A stretch of DNA of 64,000 nucleotides from Sclerotinia nivalis (GCA_029531795.1 JAPEIS010000009.1:2170001-2234000), one strand, 5' to 3'. Shown: positions 22,716 to 33,676, numbered from the stretch's first letter. Numbers and translations: made by a program. Notes: generated by a model from the letters alone, not told the origin.

Positions 22716-24269
22716 TCACATATCCCGTAAAACGGATGCTCTTGCCCAGTTTAGAACTTCGATCCATTCCGGACATTTTACCTCTAGTGCCATCGACAAT
22801 GTTTCTACCAAATGTTTTCCAGCACCCTTTGAAAAGCAATGTAAGGTAGACAAATATAGCGCTACTCCATAATGAATGAATATTAGGCTTGCTATGTTGT
22901 CACCGGTTTGTAAAAGAGTCACCATGAACTCGTTGATTAAAGTTGGCCATGCTATGATAATACCACGATTCGATTTAAATATATCCATGGCGGCGAGGAG
23001 TAATGTACAGGAATTCTGGTAATCTTCTTTATACTCCGATGTAAGAGATTCTACGTACGTAGACATTTCCTTGATGCGCCTAAGTGTCGTACTGTTCGAA
23101 GTTAGCAGATAATTTAGCCAAGTAGTGCACCGGACCTAAATATTAAGATTAGATAATGGTTATACATACTGGTAAAATTCGTCATTTTTAACTTGATATT
23201 CGGCAAAATTGGAGAATTGACTGAAATACACACCCAAGTGTCCAGGGACGGGATTTGTAGAATCCAGATGTGTGAGAAAGTTTTTCGAAACTGTGTCGTT
23301 CGGATTTAAAGAATTCGAAAGCTGTTGATCTCTCCAAATCTCAAAAGTACCGTTCCGTAATCCCCCTGCGCCAATTATTGTTTGATTTAGGCACAGGATA
23401 ACCCCTCCAAGTAATTTGCGTGTTCCAATCAATTCGGTCACAGCATCAACTTCTTCACCCCCTAACCTCTTCCCGGACAATGACAAACAGTTTGTCACCA
23501 TGCACATGGAGGACAGAGATAGTGCATCCGAATCAGATGATGAAGGATCCTTTAGAGCATCATTGAGACCCGTTATTGCTCGATTGTGATACTGTAATGC
23601 AGTACGAATCCAAAATTGAGTTTTGTCGGGCTCAACAGTTGATAAGTGAATGGCGGCAGTGGCTAAAATAGCGTCAAGAAGGAATGGATTTGATAGCGCA
23701 TGTTTAAATGTAACATGACTATGAAATGTGATATCTGTCGAATCCTGTGCAAGTACAATAGAGGTGGATGTTAAGTATTGATGCATTAACTTCAACTCTA
23801 GAGCTCTAGTGTTCTCGTCATCAAACTCCGAAGTGATGGGTGAGGATTGAACAGAGGATGCAATAGGTGAATTGTTCGCCGTATTGTTAGATACCTCGGA
23901 CAGGTAGCTGCATGGTGCATTTCGTCTCGAACAACGGGTACAACTTGGACGAACTTCATCGCACTATTAATGACTGGTCAAAATAAAATTCCAACTCGTC
24001 ATTTTCTTAATCCAAAAAATGACGATAAATAAAGCGGGCTTTGAAAGAGCAGGAAGCCAAAGTTTAAAAGACAGATACCAAACATGGAAATGGGCTGGAC
24101 TGACCTTCACCCGTCTGTCTTTGCATTGAGTACAACCCGTCGAGGACTTGGTATGAGGCCGTCTCTGGCCTGTTCTTGTATTGGTATGCACGTTGGAAGC
24201 ATTGGAGGTATTGCTAGACGATGCCATGGTATACGAAGAATAGGAAGGATACGACTGAGAATCGTTCAC
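22716..24269 (-). CDS. Zn2Cys6 fungal-specific transcription factor (Fungal_trans_2 / DUF3468 type)
   Basis: Exons 24269-24105, 23963-23193 and 23135-22716 give about 451 aa, the usual size of this group. The N-terminal zinc cluster is split by intron 1 (GTCAGT donor, TAG acceptor): STGCTQCKDRRVK joins CDEVRPSCTRC, then SRRNAPCSY, giving the full C-x2-C-x6-C-x6-C-x2-C-x6-C. A helical middle region follows (LMHQYLTSTS, DAILATAAIHLS, LQYHNRAI) that is typical of the regulatory domain of these factors, ending near EWIEVLNWARASVL. It should act as a nuclear DNA-binding regulator of unknown targets. Intron 2 is ambiguous: 57 nt (23192-23136, donor GTTAAA) or only 30 nt (donor GTATAA at 23165). The start could also be the Met at 24227. 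The gene sits between inverted satellite arrays. Confidence 0.88.
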
Positions 24270-24762
24270 GTGTAAGGAAACTTTATTATTGTTGGCAATC
24301 GTGGGGAAATTAGTTTAGCTCTAGTACCAGAGGCTTGTGCTTTAACATATGAGGAAAACTGCATGGAAGAATTGAAATATTTCTTACCAAAAATTGGTGT
24401 GAATAATACGATGGACGAGTTCATTCGATAAATAGTTAAGTATTGAATTGAAGCTTTCTTCCAATCATCGAACTCGGAGGCTCTTTCCTGGTTCCGGTTG
24501 CTTATGTAAAAGTATTTCGTCACCGTCGGATACAGCCACCGGTATGGTGTAGAAAGATTCTGCCGGTAGAATTAACCGGTAAGGGAATGATAGCATCACG
24601 TGACATCCACTGCCTTGGTAACAAAACGATTAGTTTGAACTCTAAAACTCAACAAAACATTCTTCTTTTTGCTCTTACTCTCTCCATATTTTTTTTTCCA
24701 ATACGGTGCTGGCTTTTTTAAAATAACCTCGTTATCTCTTCTTTTATACCTCGAGTTACATC
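24270..24762. other. Divergent spacer between transcription factor and 24763 locus
   Basis: Presumed promoter of the minus-strand transcription factor. A CCGGTA-rich stretch at 24535-24580 (three ACCGGT-like sites within 45 nt) is the only visible pattern. Confidence 0.4.
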
Positions 24763-25842
24763 ATGGACAACCGTAATCTGGGATTTCACGGTAGATCTCA
24801 AACGCCTGCAAGCTTCTTTCCACCACCCCCAGAACTTGGCGAAACAATTTATGAGCTTACTCTCATAACACACCAGTTGTCCATTATCGCATGGTCTGAT
24901 ATACTTGACTCGGAGCTACTAATATGGCATTACGACAACAGACTAATCTCCGACTCTGATAGTTCCTGAGGTCCCTTTACAGAATCACTGAGTGTTAGAC
25001 ATCTGGCTGCAAATCTGCTTCAATGCCATCCATCCTCTGATTTCTCGAGAAGCTGCCACAAAATACTATGGTAGAATACTTTCCTCTTCACCGGAAATTT
25101 TACCTGAACCACTGTGATGAATTGGCTTGACAAGATTGGTGCTTGGGATTGCTCTCATTTGATGGACCTGTGCCTAACGCAGCCTCAATTTGTCTGGCAA
25201 CTTCCAAATGGAGCTCGTACCAAGATTGATGCGAGGGTGAGAGAATGGGTACAGAAAGAAAAAGAAAAAGAAAAAGTCTACCCTCGAAATCGATTCTCAT
25301 ACCTTGAACAGGATGGGGGATCTGAAGATACCGATGCCGAGCCGGATAATGGTATTGAAGGGGTTTTGCAGAATATCAATCCGGATATCGAAAATGTTTT
25401 TAAACTTCTCGGCGAGAGTGATAAAGGCCCGAAGATTGTTATCAACATTTTCACTGCGTATAACCACGGGATCGGCTGGCCGCGTCTGGATGAATGATAT
25501 TTTGAAGAAAATCCTTCTGGTCATTGGCTACAGATGGATGTTCCCAATGTAATTGAAAAATGTCGACACCTCTATTCCTCTGAATCAGCCGATGGAAAGT
25601 CAATAGAGGTTCTATGGAATAGTGCGATGGGGGCTAAATTTCTTCGGCAAGAAAGAAAAGAACTGGAAAGTGTCGGGTGGTGTATTTTGGACACAACCAT
25701 GAAGGGATACAAAACGGCTTATCCCGAACCACAGTTGACCGTTAAACTGAAGCGAAATCATATACATGGCCAGATTAAAGTGAATAAAACCATTTCGTAC
25801 CACCACAGTTCGTCTGTGGACTGGCCGCCGAGATGGCCATGA
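24763..25842 (+). pseudogene. Decayed protein-coding locus, one frame with premature stops
   Basis: Three open blocks lie in the same frame: 24763-24969, 25114-25497 and 25534-25842. The first begins MDNRNLGFHGRSQTPASFFP, then PPPELGETIYELTLITHQL, loosely reminiscent of fungal 2EXR/F-box-like N-termini. The second contains WVQKEKEKEKVYPRNRFSYL and NPDIENVFKLLGESDKG. The third runs from MDVPNVIEKCRHLYSSE to YPEPQLTVKLKRNHIHG. The TGA at 25495 between blocks 2 and 3 is simply explained by TGG-to-TGA, and other stops lie in 24967-25113 unless that part is an intron. Position between satellites and a LINE fits RIP-like decay. No function assigned. Confidence 0.45.
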
Positions 25843-25979
25843 CCATAGGTAATATGTAACATTTGTATCCGTAGTGGAGATTCAACTCGAAACGAAACTT
25901 ACAAGAAAACATTCTGTAAGTGGGGTTAGGGATCAAAGTTATCAGGTTGACGATCCGGTTCTCTAGTTCCGGCATTTGC

Positions 25980-26109
25980 AAATAAGGTTTTTGAACAGAG
26001 TAGGAATCATCCCTATCACTAAAACTAACAAATCCATAACCTTTACCTTTTTGAGCTGGTTGGGAAAGGCTATCAATCAGAGTCCTTGAATGAGGATTTG
26101 TTGTATATC
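25980..26109 (-). repeat. Satellite monomer(s), minus orientation, left of the LINE
   Basis: GAGTCCTTGAATG followed by TTGTTGTATATCTACTCGAG near 26074-26118 is the reverse complement of the satellite core region, continued beyond the LINE at 32108. Confidence 0.65.
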
Positions 26110-26123
26110 TACTCGAGTATTTT
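26110..26123. repeat. Target-site duplication of full LINE (left)
   Basis: TACTCGAGTATTTT, identical to 32094-32107; it lies inside a minus-orientation satellite monomer. Confidence 0.93.
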
Positions 26124-26378
26124 CACTCACAACAAATTTCGAAGAACAAAATTTCTTCGAAATACAACCAGTTCTTCCCTTTATTTAATAAAGAAATACT
26201 CCCAAAATTCATTCCAATTGTTCCCAAGTGAATCGGCTCAGTAGTTGTTGTGATACTGTCGTCGTCGCTCAAAACACGAAACTTACACGAAAATTCGCGT
26301 AAAAACTCTTTCCAACTTCCCTCAACTTTTCTCCTTATTTGAACGTATAAGGCTCTGATAGGTTTATCAAATCCAATA

Positions 26379-27860
26379 ATGGACTCTCCGATGGAAGGAT
26401 CCCTTGGATCATCCCCTGAACCTACTCCCCCACGAGTAATAGTGATACTAGGCTCTCCAACATCCAGCCCCTCCACCATTGATCCAATCCCCCCATCCAG
26501 AAACCCCTTCACAATACAAAGATCACCCAATCTCTTGAGTCCTACCCCAGCCCAATCTTTCAATTCGCAAAACCAATTGGATATTCTCAGCTCAGATGAT
26601 CCATTCCGATCCCCTGATAGATCGATTCCTTTTAAAATCAATAACAAACGTCGTCGACAATCAATCAACTCCGGAATCAGGCAATTTAGTCAATCAGGAT
26701 CTAACTTCACAAAACCAAAAGAAGCTATCCAAAAAGCTAGAGATCTTCTTATTCTAGCTGCCTCTTTGGAAAAGGAAACCGAAGAACAATCGAAGATCCT
26801 AGATCTAATCGAAATATTCCGTGAATACCTCGAAAAAGGAAAATTGACAAAAGCTTCGAATATTATCACATCACAAATCTCCCATCTCGAAAAGGCTACC
26901 AAAAGGATTGAAAATCAAGCTAATCATCTTTCCAACCTTCCTAATCAATCAATTACTCCTTCAACAAACGCTTCACCAATTAACAAAGCAAGCTATACTA
27001 CTGTTACCAAATCAGTAAGGGAATGGAAAATAGTTTCCAAAGGGAACTCTACAAAACAAAAGCCTGTAGAGCAAAAAAATGATGTTCTTAGCAAACGATT
27101 AATCCTTATCAATCCACTTCTTCATCAACCCAATTCCTTTATACCATTACATACAAGAAACAAGATCAATGAAGCTTTCAAAAAGGCTGGTATCAACGGA
27201 TCAGTTATCTCGGCCATTACTACAACCAGAAGCAACAATATCATTCTAACCATTAATAGCCCCTTCAATACACAATTCCTTATAGAAAAAAAAGAAGTCT
27301 GGAATTGTATCCTCGAATCAGAAAGACTTCAAATCGACAAACCATGGCACAAAGTGATTATACACAAGATCCCAATCAAGGAATTCTCTGGTCCAAAAGG
27401 AATGGATTTGATTAAAGACGAAATTAAAACCTTCAATTCAGGGCTCATTATAATGGGTACCCCTTATTGGCTCACTAATGTTTCTAAAAGAGCTATTCAA
27501 CAAGAAGGAGCAATTGTGATTACGTTTGCTACACAAAAGGAAGCAGAATTAGCTATTCGAAAAAGACTATATATCGCTGATATTAGTGTCAGAGTTGAAA
27601 GATTCTATCCTTCCATCCCTTCCTCTCAATGCAATAAATGTCAAGGATTCAGCCATAACGAATCATATTGCAAAAAACCTCCAGCTTGTAGACTTTGTAG
27701 CAATAATCATACTACAGCTGGTCATTTTTGTCTAATTTGTTAAGCTAAAGGCAAACCTTGTCAGCATTTAATGATCAAATGCGCTAATTGCAAAGGAGAG
27801 CATAAAGCTAACTCTAAAGTATACGAAATATACCAAACAACCGTTCGGAAATCCAATTAA
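26379..27860 (+). pseudogene. LINE ORF1, gag-like nucleic-acid-binding protein with premature stop
   Basis: Open from ATG at 26379 to TAA at 27741, then in the same frame to the natural stop at 27858-27860. The N-terminus is Ser/Pro-rich. A coiled-coil-like segment (ARDLLILAASLEKETEEQSK) precedes an RRM-like region (WHKVIIHKIPIKEF). CCHC knuckles follow: CNKCQGFSHNESYC and CRLCSNNHTTAGHFC. After the TAA a third knuckle begins, CANCKGEHKANSK, whose last Cys appears replaced by Tyr. The TAA is best explained by CAA-to-TAA. The protein would coat LINE RNA in RNPs. Confidence 0.88.
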
Positions 27861-30800
27861 TGTTATACAACAATATTTGCATTCTTCAAATCAATTTAAA
27901 CAAGAGCCCTCAAACTACCGAAAGTGCTCTTCAACTTGCCTTAGAATTCGATATCGATCTTATAATCATTCAAGAACCTTGGATCCTTTCAAACCCTAAG
28001 AAAGATTACTCTTCAATTAGATCGATTGCTCATTCTAGCTTTTCCTAATTCCTTCCAAATTATCCTTCGAACTTTCGTCCCCGTACAATAACCTACATCT
28101 CGAAAGAATTCAAACCGCTAATAGCCCTAACCCCCAACTCTCCCAAAGATACAGATATTCAAATTATCGATATCACTCAGGGAAATCACACGATTCAATT
28201 ATTCAATATATACAATGAAGCTGATCAAGCTAAAGAGAAAGGGTATACCATTGAAAGATGCCTTTTCAATACTCCTCTCTTTCATCATACTATTCTTACA
28301 GGGGACTTCAACTCTCACCATCCTTAATAGAACCCTTTTTCAAACAAAAGCTCGAATACTGATCAATTAGCCGAATGGTTCGAAGACCAAAACCTTACCC
28401 TTCTCAATGAACCAGGGACTAGTACTTTCTATCGAACTAATATAACAAATCCAAGTGTTTTAGATCTTACATTAGCTACTGAAACAATATCCTCCAATAT
28501 TATTGATTGGCAAGTTCTTCCTGATCTTAGTTCAGATCATTTAGGGATCCTGTTTGAAGTGAAAGGTATTTCATCTCATACTACGAATATTGCTCCATTA
28601 GCAAAGTTCAATACAAAACTAGCGGATTGGAACAAATTTGCATTAACCCTCGAAATTGAGATAGCTACATCAACAATCCTCAACTCGAGCGAATACCTCA
28701 ATCTCCTCACTCTAGAATCCGATTCTCTCGATTCTCTTCTTAACAAAAACCTGCACACACAAATACTAGATAAAGCCGCAATGGAATTCACTCGAATTAT
28801 CACCAATTCAGCAAACGCTAGTATACCTAGATCCAAATCGACCAAAAAAGCAAAGCCTTGGTGGTCTCCAGAATTGAAAGCCCTTCGTAAACAGCTCTCA
28901 TCAGCATATGAGAATACTAAACGATACTCTGAAGACGATATGTTCAAGAAAATCTACCAATCAGCAAGGAATCATTACTTTCAAGCTATTAAAACAGCAA
29001 AAAAGAATCACTGGAACGAATTCCTTGAAAAAGAGGACACTCAAACGATCTTCAAAGCAATGTCATATACGAAAGATCTTCGAACCGAAAGGATCCTGAA
29101 TATTCAATCTAGCCCCTCTCAGCTTGAAAGCTCATTCGAAGGAAAATGTTCGGCCTTCAGATCTACCCTTTTCCCTCCCCCCCCATATACAACTACACCT
29201 GAATAGGAAGGGTATAAACAATCAAAAAAATGGGAATGGTCTGATCTCACTGAAAATGAACTTCTCAATGCCTGCTCGGCTAAAATCAAAGGAAAGACCC
29301 CTGGCCCAGACGGAATTACTCAGGAGATCATTATTCGAGCTTACAAAGCGATCCCAAAAGCTTTCTTTACTCTTTTCAACAATTTGATTAATCTCGGTTA
29401 TCATCCTTCTTGCTGGAAACAAGCTACTGGAGCTATACTCAAAAAACCTTCGAAACCAGATTATTCTATTCCAAAAGCATATAGAGTTATCGCTCTTTTG
29501 AATTGTCTAGGCAAGATAAGTGAAAGGATACTAGCTCAAAGGCTTAGCTACCTTGCTGAAACAACAAAACTACTCCATTATTCCCAAATGGGTGGAAGAC
29601 AAAAGAAATCAGCCATCGATACAGCAATCCTGCTTACCACCGAAATCGAAAGGAATTCAAGAAACAAAAAGAAAACCTCAGCTCTTTTCCTAGATGTCAA
29701 AGGGGCCTTCGATTATGTATCCAAGAATCGACTCTTAGATATCTGTAAGAACCTCAATCTTCCAATTAGTCTTATTGTATGGATCTCGTCATTTTTGGAA
29801 GAAAGATTACTCAAACTTTCGTTCGATGGTCAGACCGAAGCTTTTAAACCAATCAACACCGGAATCCCTCAAGGAAGTCCAATCTCACCAATCCTTTTCC
29901 TAATCTATATTCGAGATCTCTTTCAATCGAATTCGGTTGAATATCTCTCGTATATTGATGATATAGCTATAATCACTCATTCTTCAAGCTGGAAAAAGAA
30001 TATCCTTTCCCTCGAAAGAGCAGCCAAACAAATTTATGCTCTCGGTGAGAAAAACGCTATCCAATTCGATTTAGCAAAGACGGAATTAATGCATTTCTCC
30101 ACATCCAAATATGCTAAAGATGCTTCAATCAAGCTTCCAAATTCTGAGATTGTACAACCTTCATCATTGGTCAGATGGTTAGGAATATGGTTCGATCCCG
30201 GCCTCAACTTCAAACAGCATGTTGTTATTCGAGCAACTCAAGCTAAGGCTTCATTTTATCGAATGGCCAGGTTAGCTAATACTGAGAAAGGACTAAGCCC
30301 TAAAGCACTAAGACAGCTCTACATAGCATGTGTCACTAGCATAGCTGATTACGGATCAATCATCTGGTGGAAAGATCAAGCCTCGTTCAAAAAGACTCTT
30401 CAATTACTCCAGAATCTTGCTCTACGTAAGATTCTAGGAGTCTTCAAAACCTCACCAATAAAGCCAATGGAAGTGGAAGCCGCTTTATGCCCTCCGGAGA
30501 TCAGATTAAACGCTGGAATCAGACAATATGCTTTCAGATTGTTGAAAATCTCGTCTTCCCATCCCGTCAATACAATTATGGATAAGCTAGCTACCGAAAG
30601 GGAAGCTCTAAATACAATAGCAACCCCTCAAAGGAAACTATCGAAACTTATTCAGCTTGAAAAGATCATGAATTCAATCGAAGAAGATTTCGATCCTTTA
30701 ACCCTAGAAAAGATCGATCATTTTCATTTCCCTCCTTGGAAAAGGAATACTCCATACAAAGTCAATATCAGCAAGCTAGCAAAAGAGGATGCCGCAATTG

Positions 30801-31771
30801 TCCATAACCTTGCATTCAAATACAGATGCAAAAACACTATTACAATATATACTGATGCTTCATCCACTTTGGACGGAATCGGAATTGGTATCGGGATTGC
30901 AGTTATTCTATCGAATGGTCAGGTTTCACACCAGGAAACCATCAATATTGGAGTGAATCAGCTTGTCTACAATGGTGAACTTCTTGGAGTCACTAGAGCA
31001 ATCGAATATGCTAGCTCCATTGCTCAACCAGGCGAGAAATTCAAAATCTACTCAGATAATCAAGCCGGATTATACCGATTGAAAATACCCTCTGATGCTC
31101 CTGGCCAGATATGCCAAATTAGAGCAATCAAGGCCACAGAAACTCTCCTTAGAAAAGGAGCGGAAATCTCCCTTAATTGGGTTCCAGGGCATACCTCCGT
31201 TGAAGGAAACGAATTGGCCGATGCTTTAGCAAAAGAAGCTACAAAACAAAGATCATCATCAAACGAAACCAGCTTTGCCTCCTTAGGAATGGATATCAAA
31301 AGGACGAAATCCGAAGAATGGAATACTCTTCTCTATTCATCTAATTCAGCCTATTCGAAAATATACCCCTGGAAGACTAGCTCAAAGATCGGAATTCCAG
31401 AAAACACCAAGAGAAACTCTATTAGTGCTTTGTTTCAGCTTAAAATCGATCATGGATATTTCAAATCTTACCTACAACGATTCGGAATCTCAGCAAATGA
31501 TAATTGTAGATGTGGAAAGAGAGAATCTCCTAATCATCTCCTACTCAGTTGCCCATTATACAAATCAACAAGAAGAATATTCAAGAAAAACAATTCTACC
31601 TCCCGACTCACTATGAAATACCTACTTCACACCAAAACAGGAATCATTAAGACCCTTGAATTTATCAAGGAAACAAAAATAGCCACCAGATCATGGCATC
31701 TAACTAGGATGCAAGAGAATGTAGAACAAGAAGGCGAAGGTGAAGAGGGTGAACTGAGAGAAAATGGTTAA
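27860..31771 (+). pseudogene. LINE ORF2 polyprotein: endonuclease, reverse transcriptase, RNase H
   Basis: One frame of 1304 codons carries in-frame stops at 28046, 28325, 28328 and 29204. APE-type endonuclease: ILQINLNKSPQTTESAL, IIIQEPWI, catalytic TGDFNSHH and the terminal SSDHLGI. RT: KGKTPGPDGIT, ALFLDVKGAFDYV (motif A), GIPQGSPISPILFL (motif B), SYIDDIAII (catalytic YIDD), RWLGIWFD (thumb side). RNase H: ITIYTDASSTLDGIG, NGELLGVTRAIEYA, KIYSDNQA, NWVPGHTSVEGNELAD. C-terminal CRCGKRESPNHLLLSC is the usual Cys/His box. The adjacent stops after NSHHP look like two Trp codons changed by G-to-A. From 29207 to the end the frame is intact. Confidence 0.93.
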
Positions 31772-32093
31772 TTGGGTCAATTTGATCAATTTACCCCTCT
31801 ATGTGGGGTAAATCGTTCCAATTTCGAATTATATCACATTTCATTTGTTATTTTCCTTATTATATACGAGAGTATTTGTAAGGTGGGCTTTGTTCCCCAA
31901 GATTAGTTTTCACTTCCCCCATTCAAAAATTAATAGATTGAGGCCACTTCAATCTTCCCAAATTGTATTAGCTACAGCCGAATATGGCCAGCAATTCTCC
32001 ATTTGTTACTTGTTAGAAGCCTATAAAGCTCCTAGCCGTCTTAGATAGTCTTAGACTCAGTGTAGACGTTAATTTAATCAATCAATCAATCAA

Positions 32094-32107
32094 TACTCGA
32101 GTATTTT
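32094..32107. repeat. Target-site duplication of full LINE (right)
   Basis: TACTCGAGTATTTT, identical to 26110-26123, directly after the AATC-repeat tail. Confidence 0.93.
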
Positions 32108-33330
32108 TTTCTGTTTTTAGAATGCCCTTTTCACAAACTAACATTTTTTGTGCTGCATGTAGGGGCGAGTACTGCTGTTTTGTACTTGGATGCTACCAAT
32201 AAGTAATGAAATAAGTTTTCGATTTCTGCCATTCAGAGTCCTTGAAAATATTTGTGTTTCATAACTAAGATTTCTATTTAGATCTTCATCCCCCCAAGTG
32301 AATAAAATCTATGAACTGCTTTACCTACAATAGAATAACCTGATTTATTAGTCACAGCAACTATGAACAACTATTCTGGATTGGTTGTTCAAATTTCTAC
32401 TATACACTTAAAAGATTCGTGTTGCATATCTACTCGGTTATTTTTTCTATTTATGTTATATATCCTGAAAATGCCTCTCTCCTGTTAGTTGACGGCCACC
32501 CGGATCTCTACCATTCAGAGTCCTTGGAAATATTTATGTTGCACATCTACTTGAATATTTTTGCTGTTTATGGACAAATTTTGAAAAACGGACAATGGAT
32601 GAGTTGTGTAATGCAAGATAAAATATTCTGGTTTTCCTAATTCGGAGCCGGTTTATTCCAAATCAACCATTCAGGGCCTTTTGAAAGTTTGCGTTGCATA
32701 TCTACTCGGTTATTATCTCTCTTTATAGGTTACATCCCACAATTGAGCATCCTATGAGTTGCAAATGCAGGAGAAAATGTTCCCGTTCTCCTAGTCTCGA
32801 TAGCTACCAGGAAGTCTACGAATCAGAGTATCTCGAGAGTGTATGTTGCACATCTGTGATTTCGTATTACAGACTTCATCCCTACAAGTTTGAATTTAAA
32901 GTCTAAACTCACTAGACGTACATCTAGAGACAAAGTACTCTACCTAGTATTCCCATTTCGGCTGCTACGATCTACATTACAGGCTTTATCCTTACAAAAT
33001 CCAACCTCCATCTCTTCGCTACACATTAGCAGAAAAGCTAACCGACTTTTAGCTTCAGTAATTTTCAGTAAGGACTAAGACCGCCTTCGGTTCCTGCCAT
33101 TAAGATCACTTGAATGAGTTTTGTTGCATATCTACGATTCAAAAATACAGACATCATCCCTACAAGTTCGATACAAATTTAAACCTTCATGAGCAATATA
33201 ATGGCGAGGAAATACTCCCGTTTTTCTAGGTCCGGAAGCTATGCATAACTTTCCTAAGCCAGGCATTTAAATCGACGATGCAGAGAGCTCGGTGAGTTAT
33301 GTTGCACATTGTTAAAATAATGACTCTTTA
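32108..33330 (-). repeat. Satellite-like repeat array, minus orientation
   Basis: Reverse-complement cores TGTTGCATATCTAC or close variants lie at about 32421, 32538 (TGTTGCACATCTAC), 32692, 32843, 33121 and 33300. They are preceded by CATTCAGAGTCCTTG and accompanied by CATCCCTACAAGTT, the reverse complement of CTTGTAGGGATG in the plus array. Spacing is irregular (about 117-280 bp) and copies are diverged. It is the same family as 17.7-22.2 kb in opposite orientation. Confidence 0.8.
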
Positions 33331-33418
33331 CAGGAATGACGGGAAGCATAAGAGCTAGAATGAGAGGGCATACAGGCCGTATTGTTTCAACTAAAGAGGA
33401 AAGGTTCTATGGAATGGA

Positions 33419-33440
33419 GAGCTCTGATATATCAGAGCTC
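33419..33440. repeat. Perfect 22-bp palindrome
   Basis: A self-complementary sequence of 11 + 11 bases centred on GATATATC, flanked by GAGCTCT arms, 24 bp from the left solo LTR. Confidence 0.9.
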
Positions 33441-33463
33441 TACTAGTTTTAATTGGGACTAGC

Positions 33464-33676
33464 TATCACGGAGGCAGCAGACAGGATAACAGAAATCACT
33501 TTTATTGATAAGACGTAGCTCGAAGAGCTACGTTTCTATAGAAGGAACGGTTCCTTAAATACATTTATGTGTAGCGCTAGCCCCGACCGGGGCTAGCCTA
33601 CACTTATCCGAGGTCCGACTCCTATGGGTCGGAACCCGAGCGGTCTCCGTATACCATATACGGGGACCCCGTGACA
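33464..33676 (-). mobile_element. Solo LTR, minus orientation (hairpin-rich family)
   Basis: Read on the minus strand it starts TGTCACGGGG and ends CTCCGTGATA, near-inverted TGTCAC/GTGAYA ends typical of LTRs. It shares its 3' half with the LTR at 36439-36675 (palindrome ACGTAGCTC-3 nt-GAGCTACGT, AAGGAAC/GTTCCTT, TTAAATACATT, then CAATAAAAGTGATT). Five hairpins run along it. No flanking 5-bp duplication (CTAGC versus GAGAA), so the site was rearranged or came from recombination between elements. No internal retroelement genes nearby. Confidence 0.8.

Larger units (their letters stand above)
26124..32093 (+). mobile_element. Nearly full-length non-LTR retrotransposon (LINE, Tad1/I-like, two ORFs)
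   Basis: 5.97 kb between 14-bp target duplications. Order: about 255-nt 5' UTR, ORF1 with CCHC knuckles, ORF2 with APE endonuclease, reverse transcriptase, RNase H and a C-terminal Cys/His motif, short 3' UTR, and a tail of AATC repeats instead of poly(A). ORF1 ends and ORF2 begins in a TAATG overlap. One stop in ORF1 and four in ORF2 block translation, so this copy is not autonomous. A second, truncated copy lies at 18399-19660. The insertion is in the satellite array. Confidence 0.95.
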
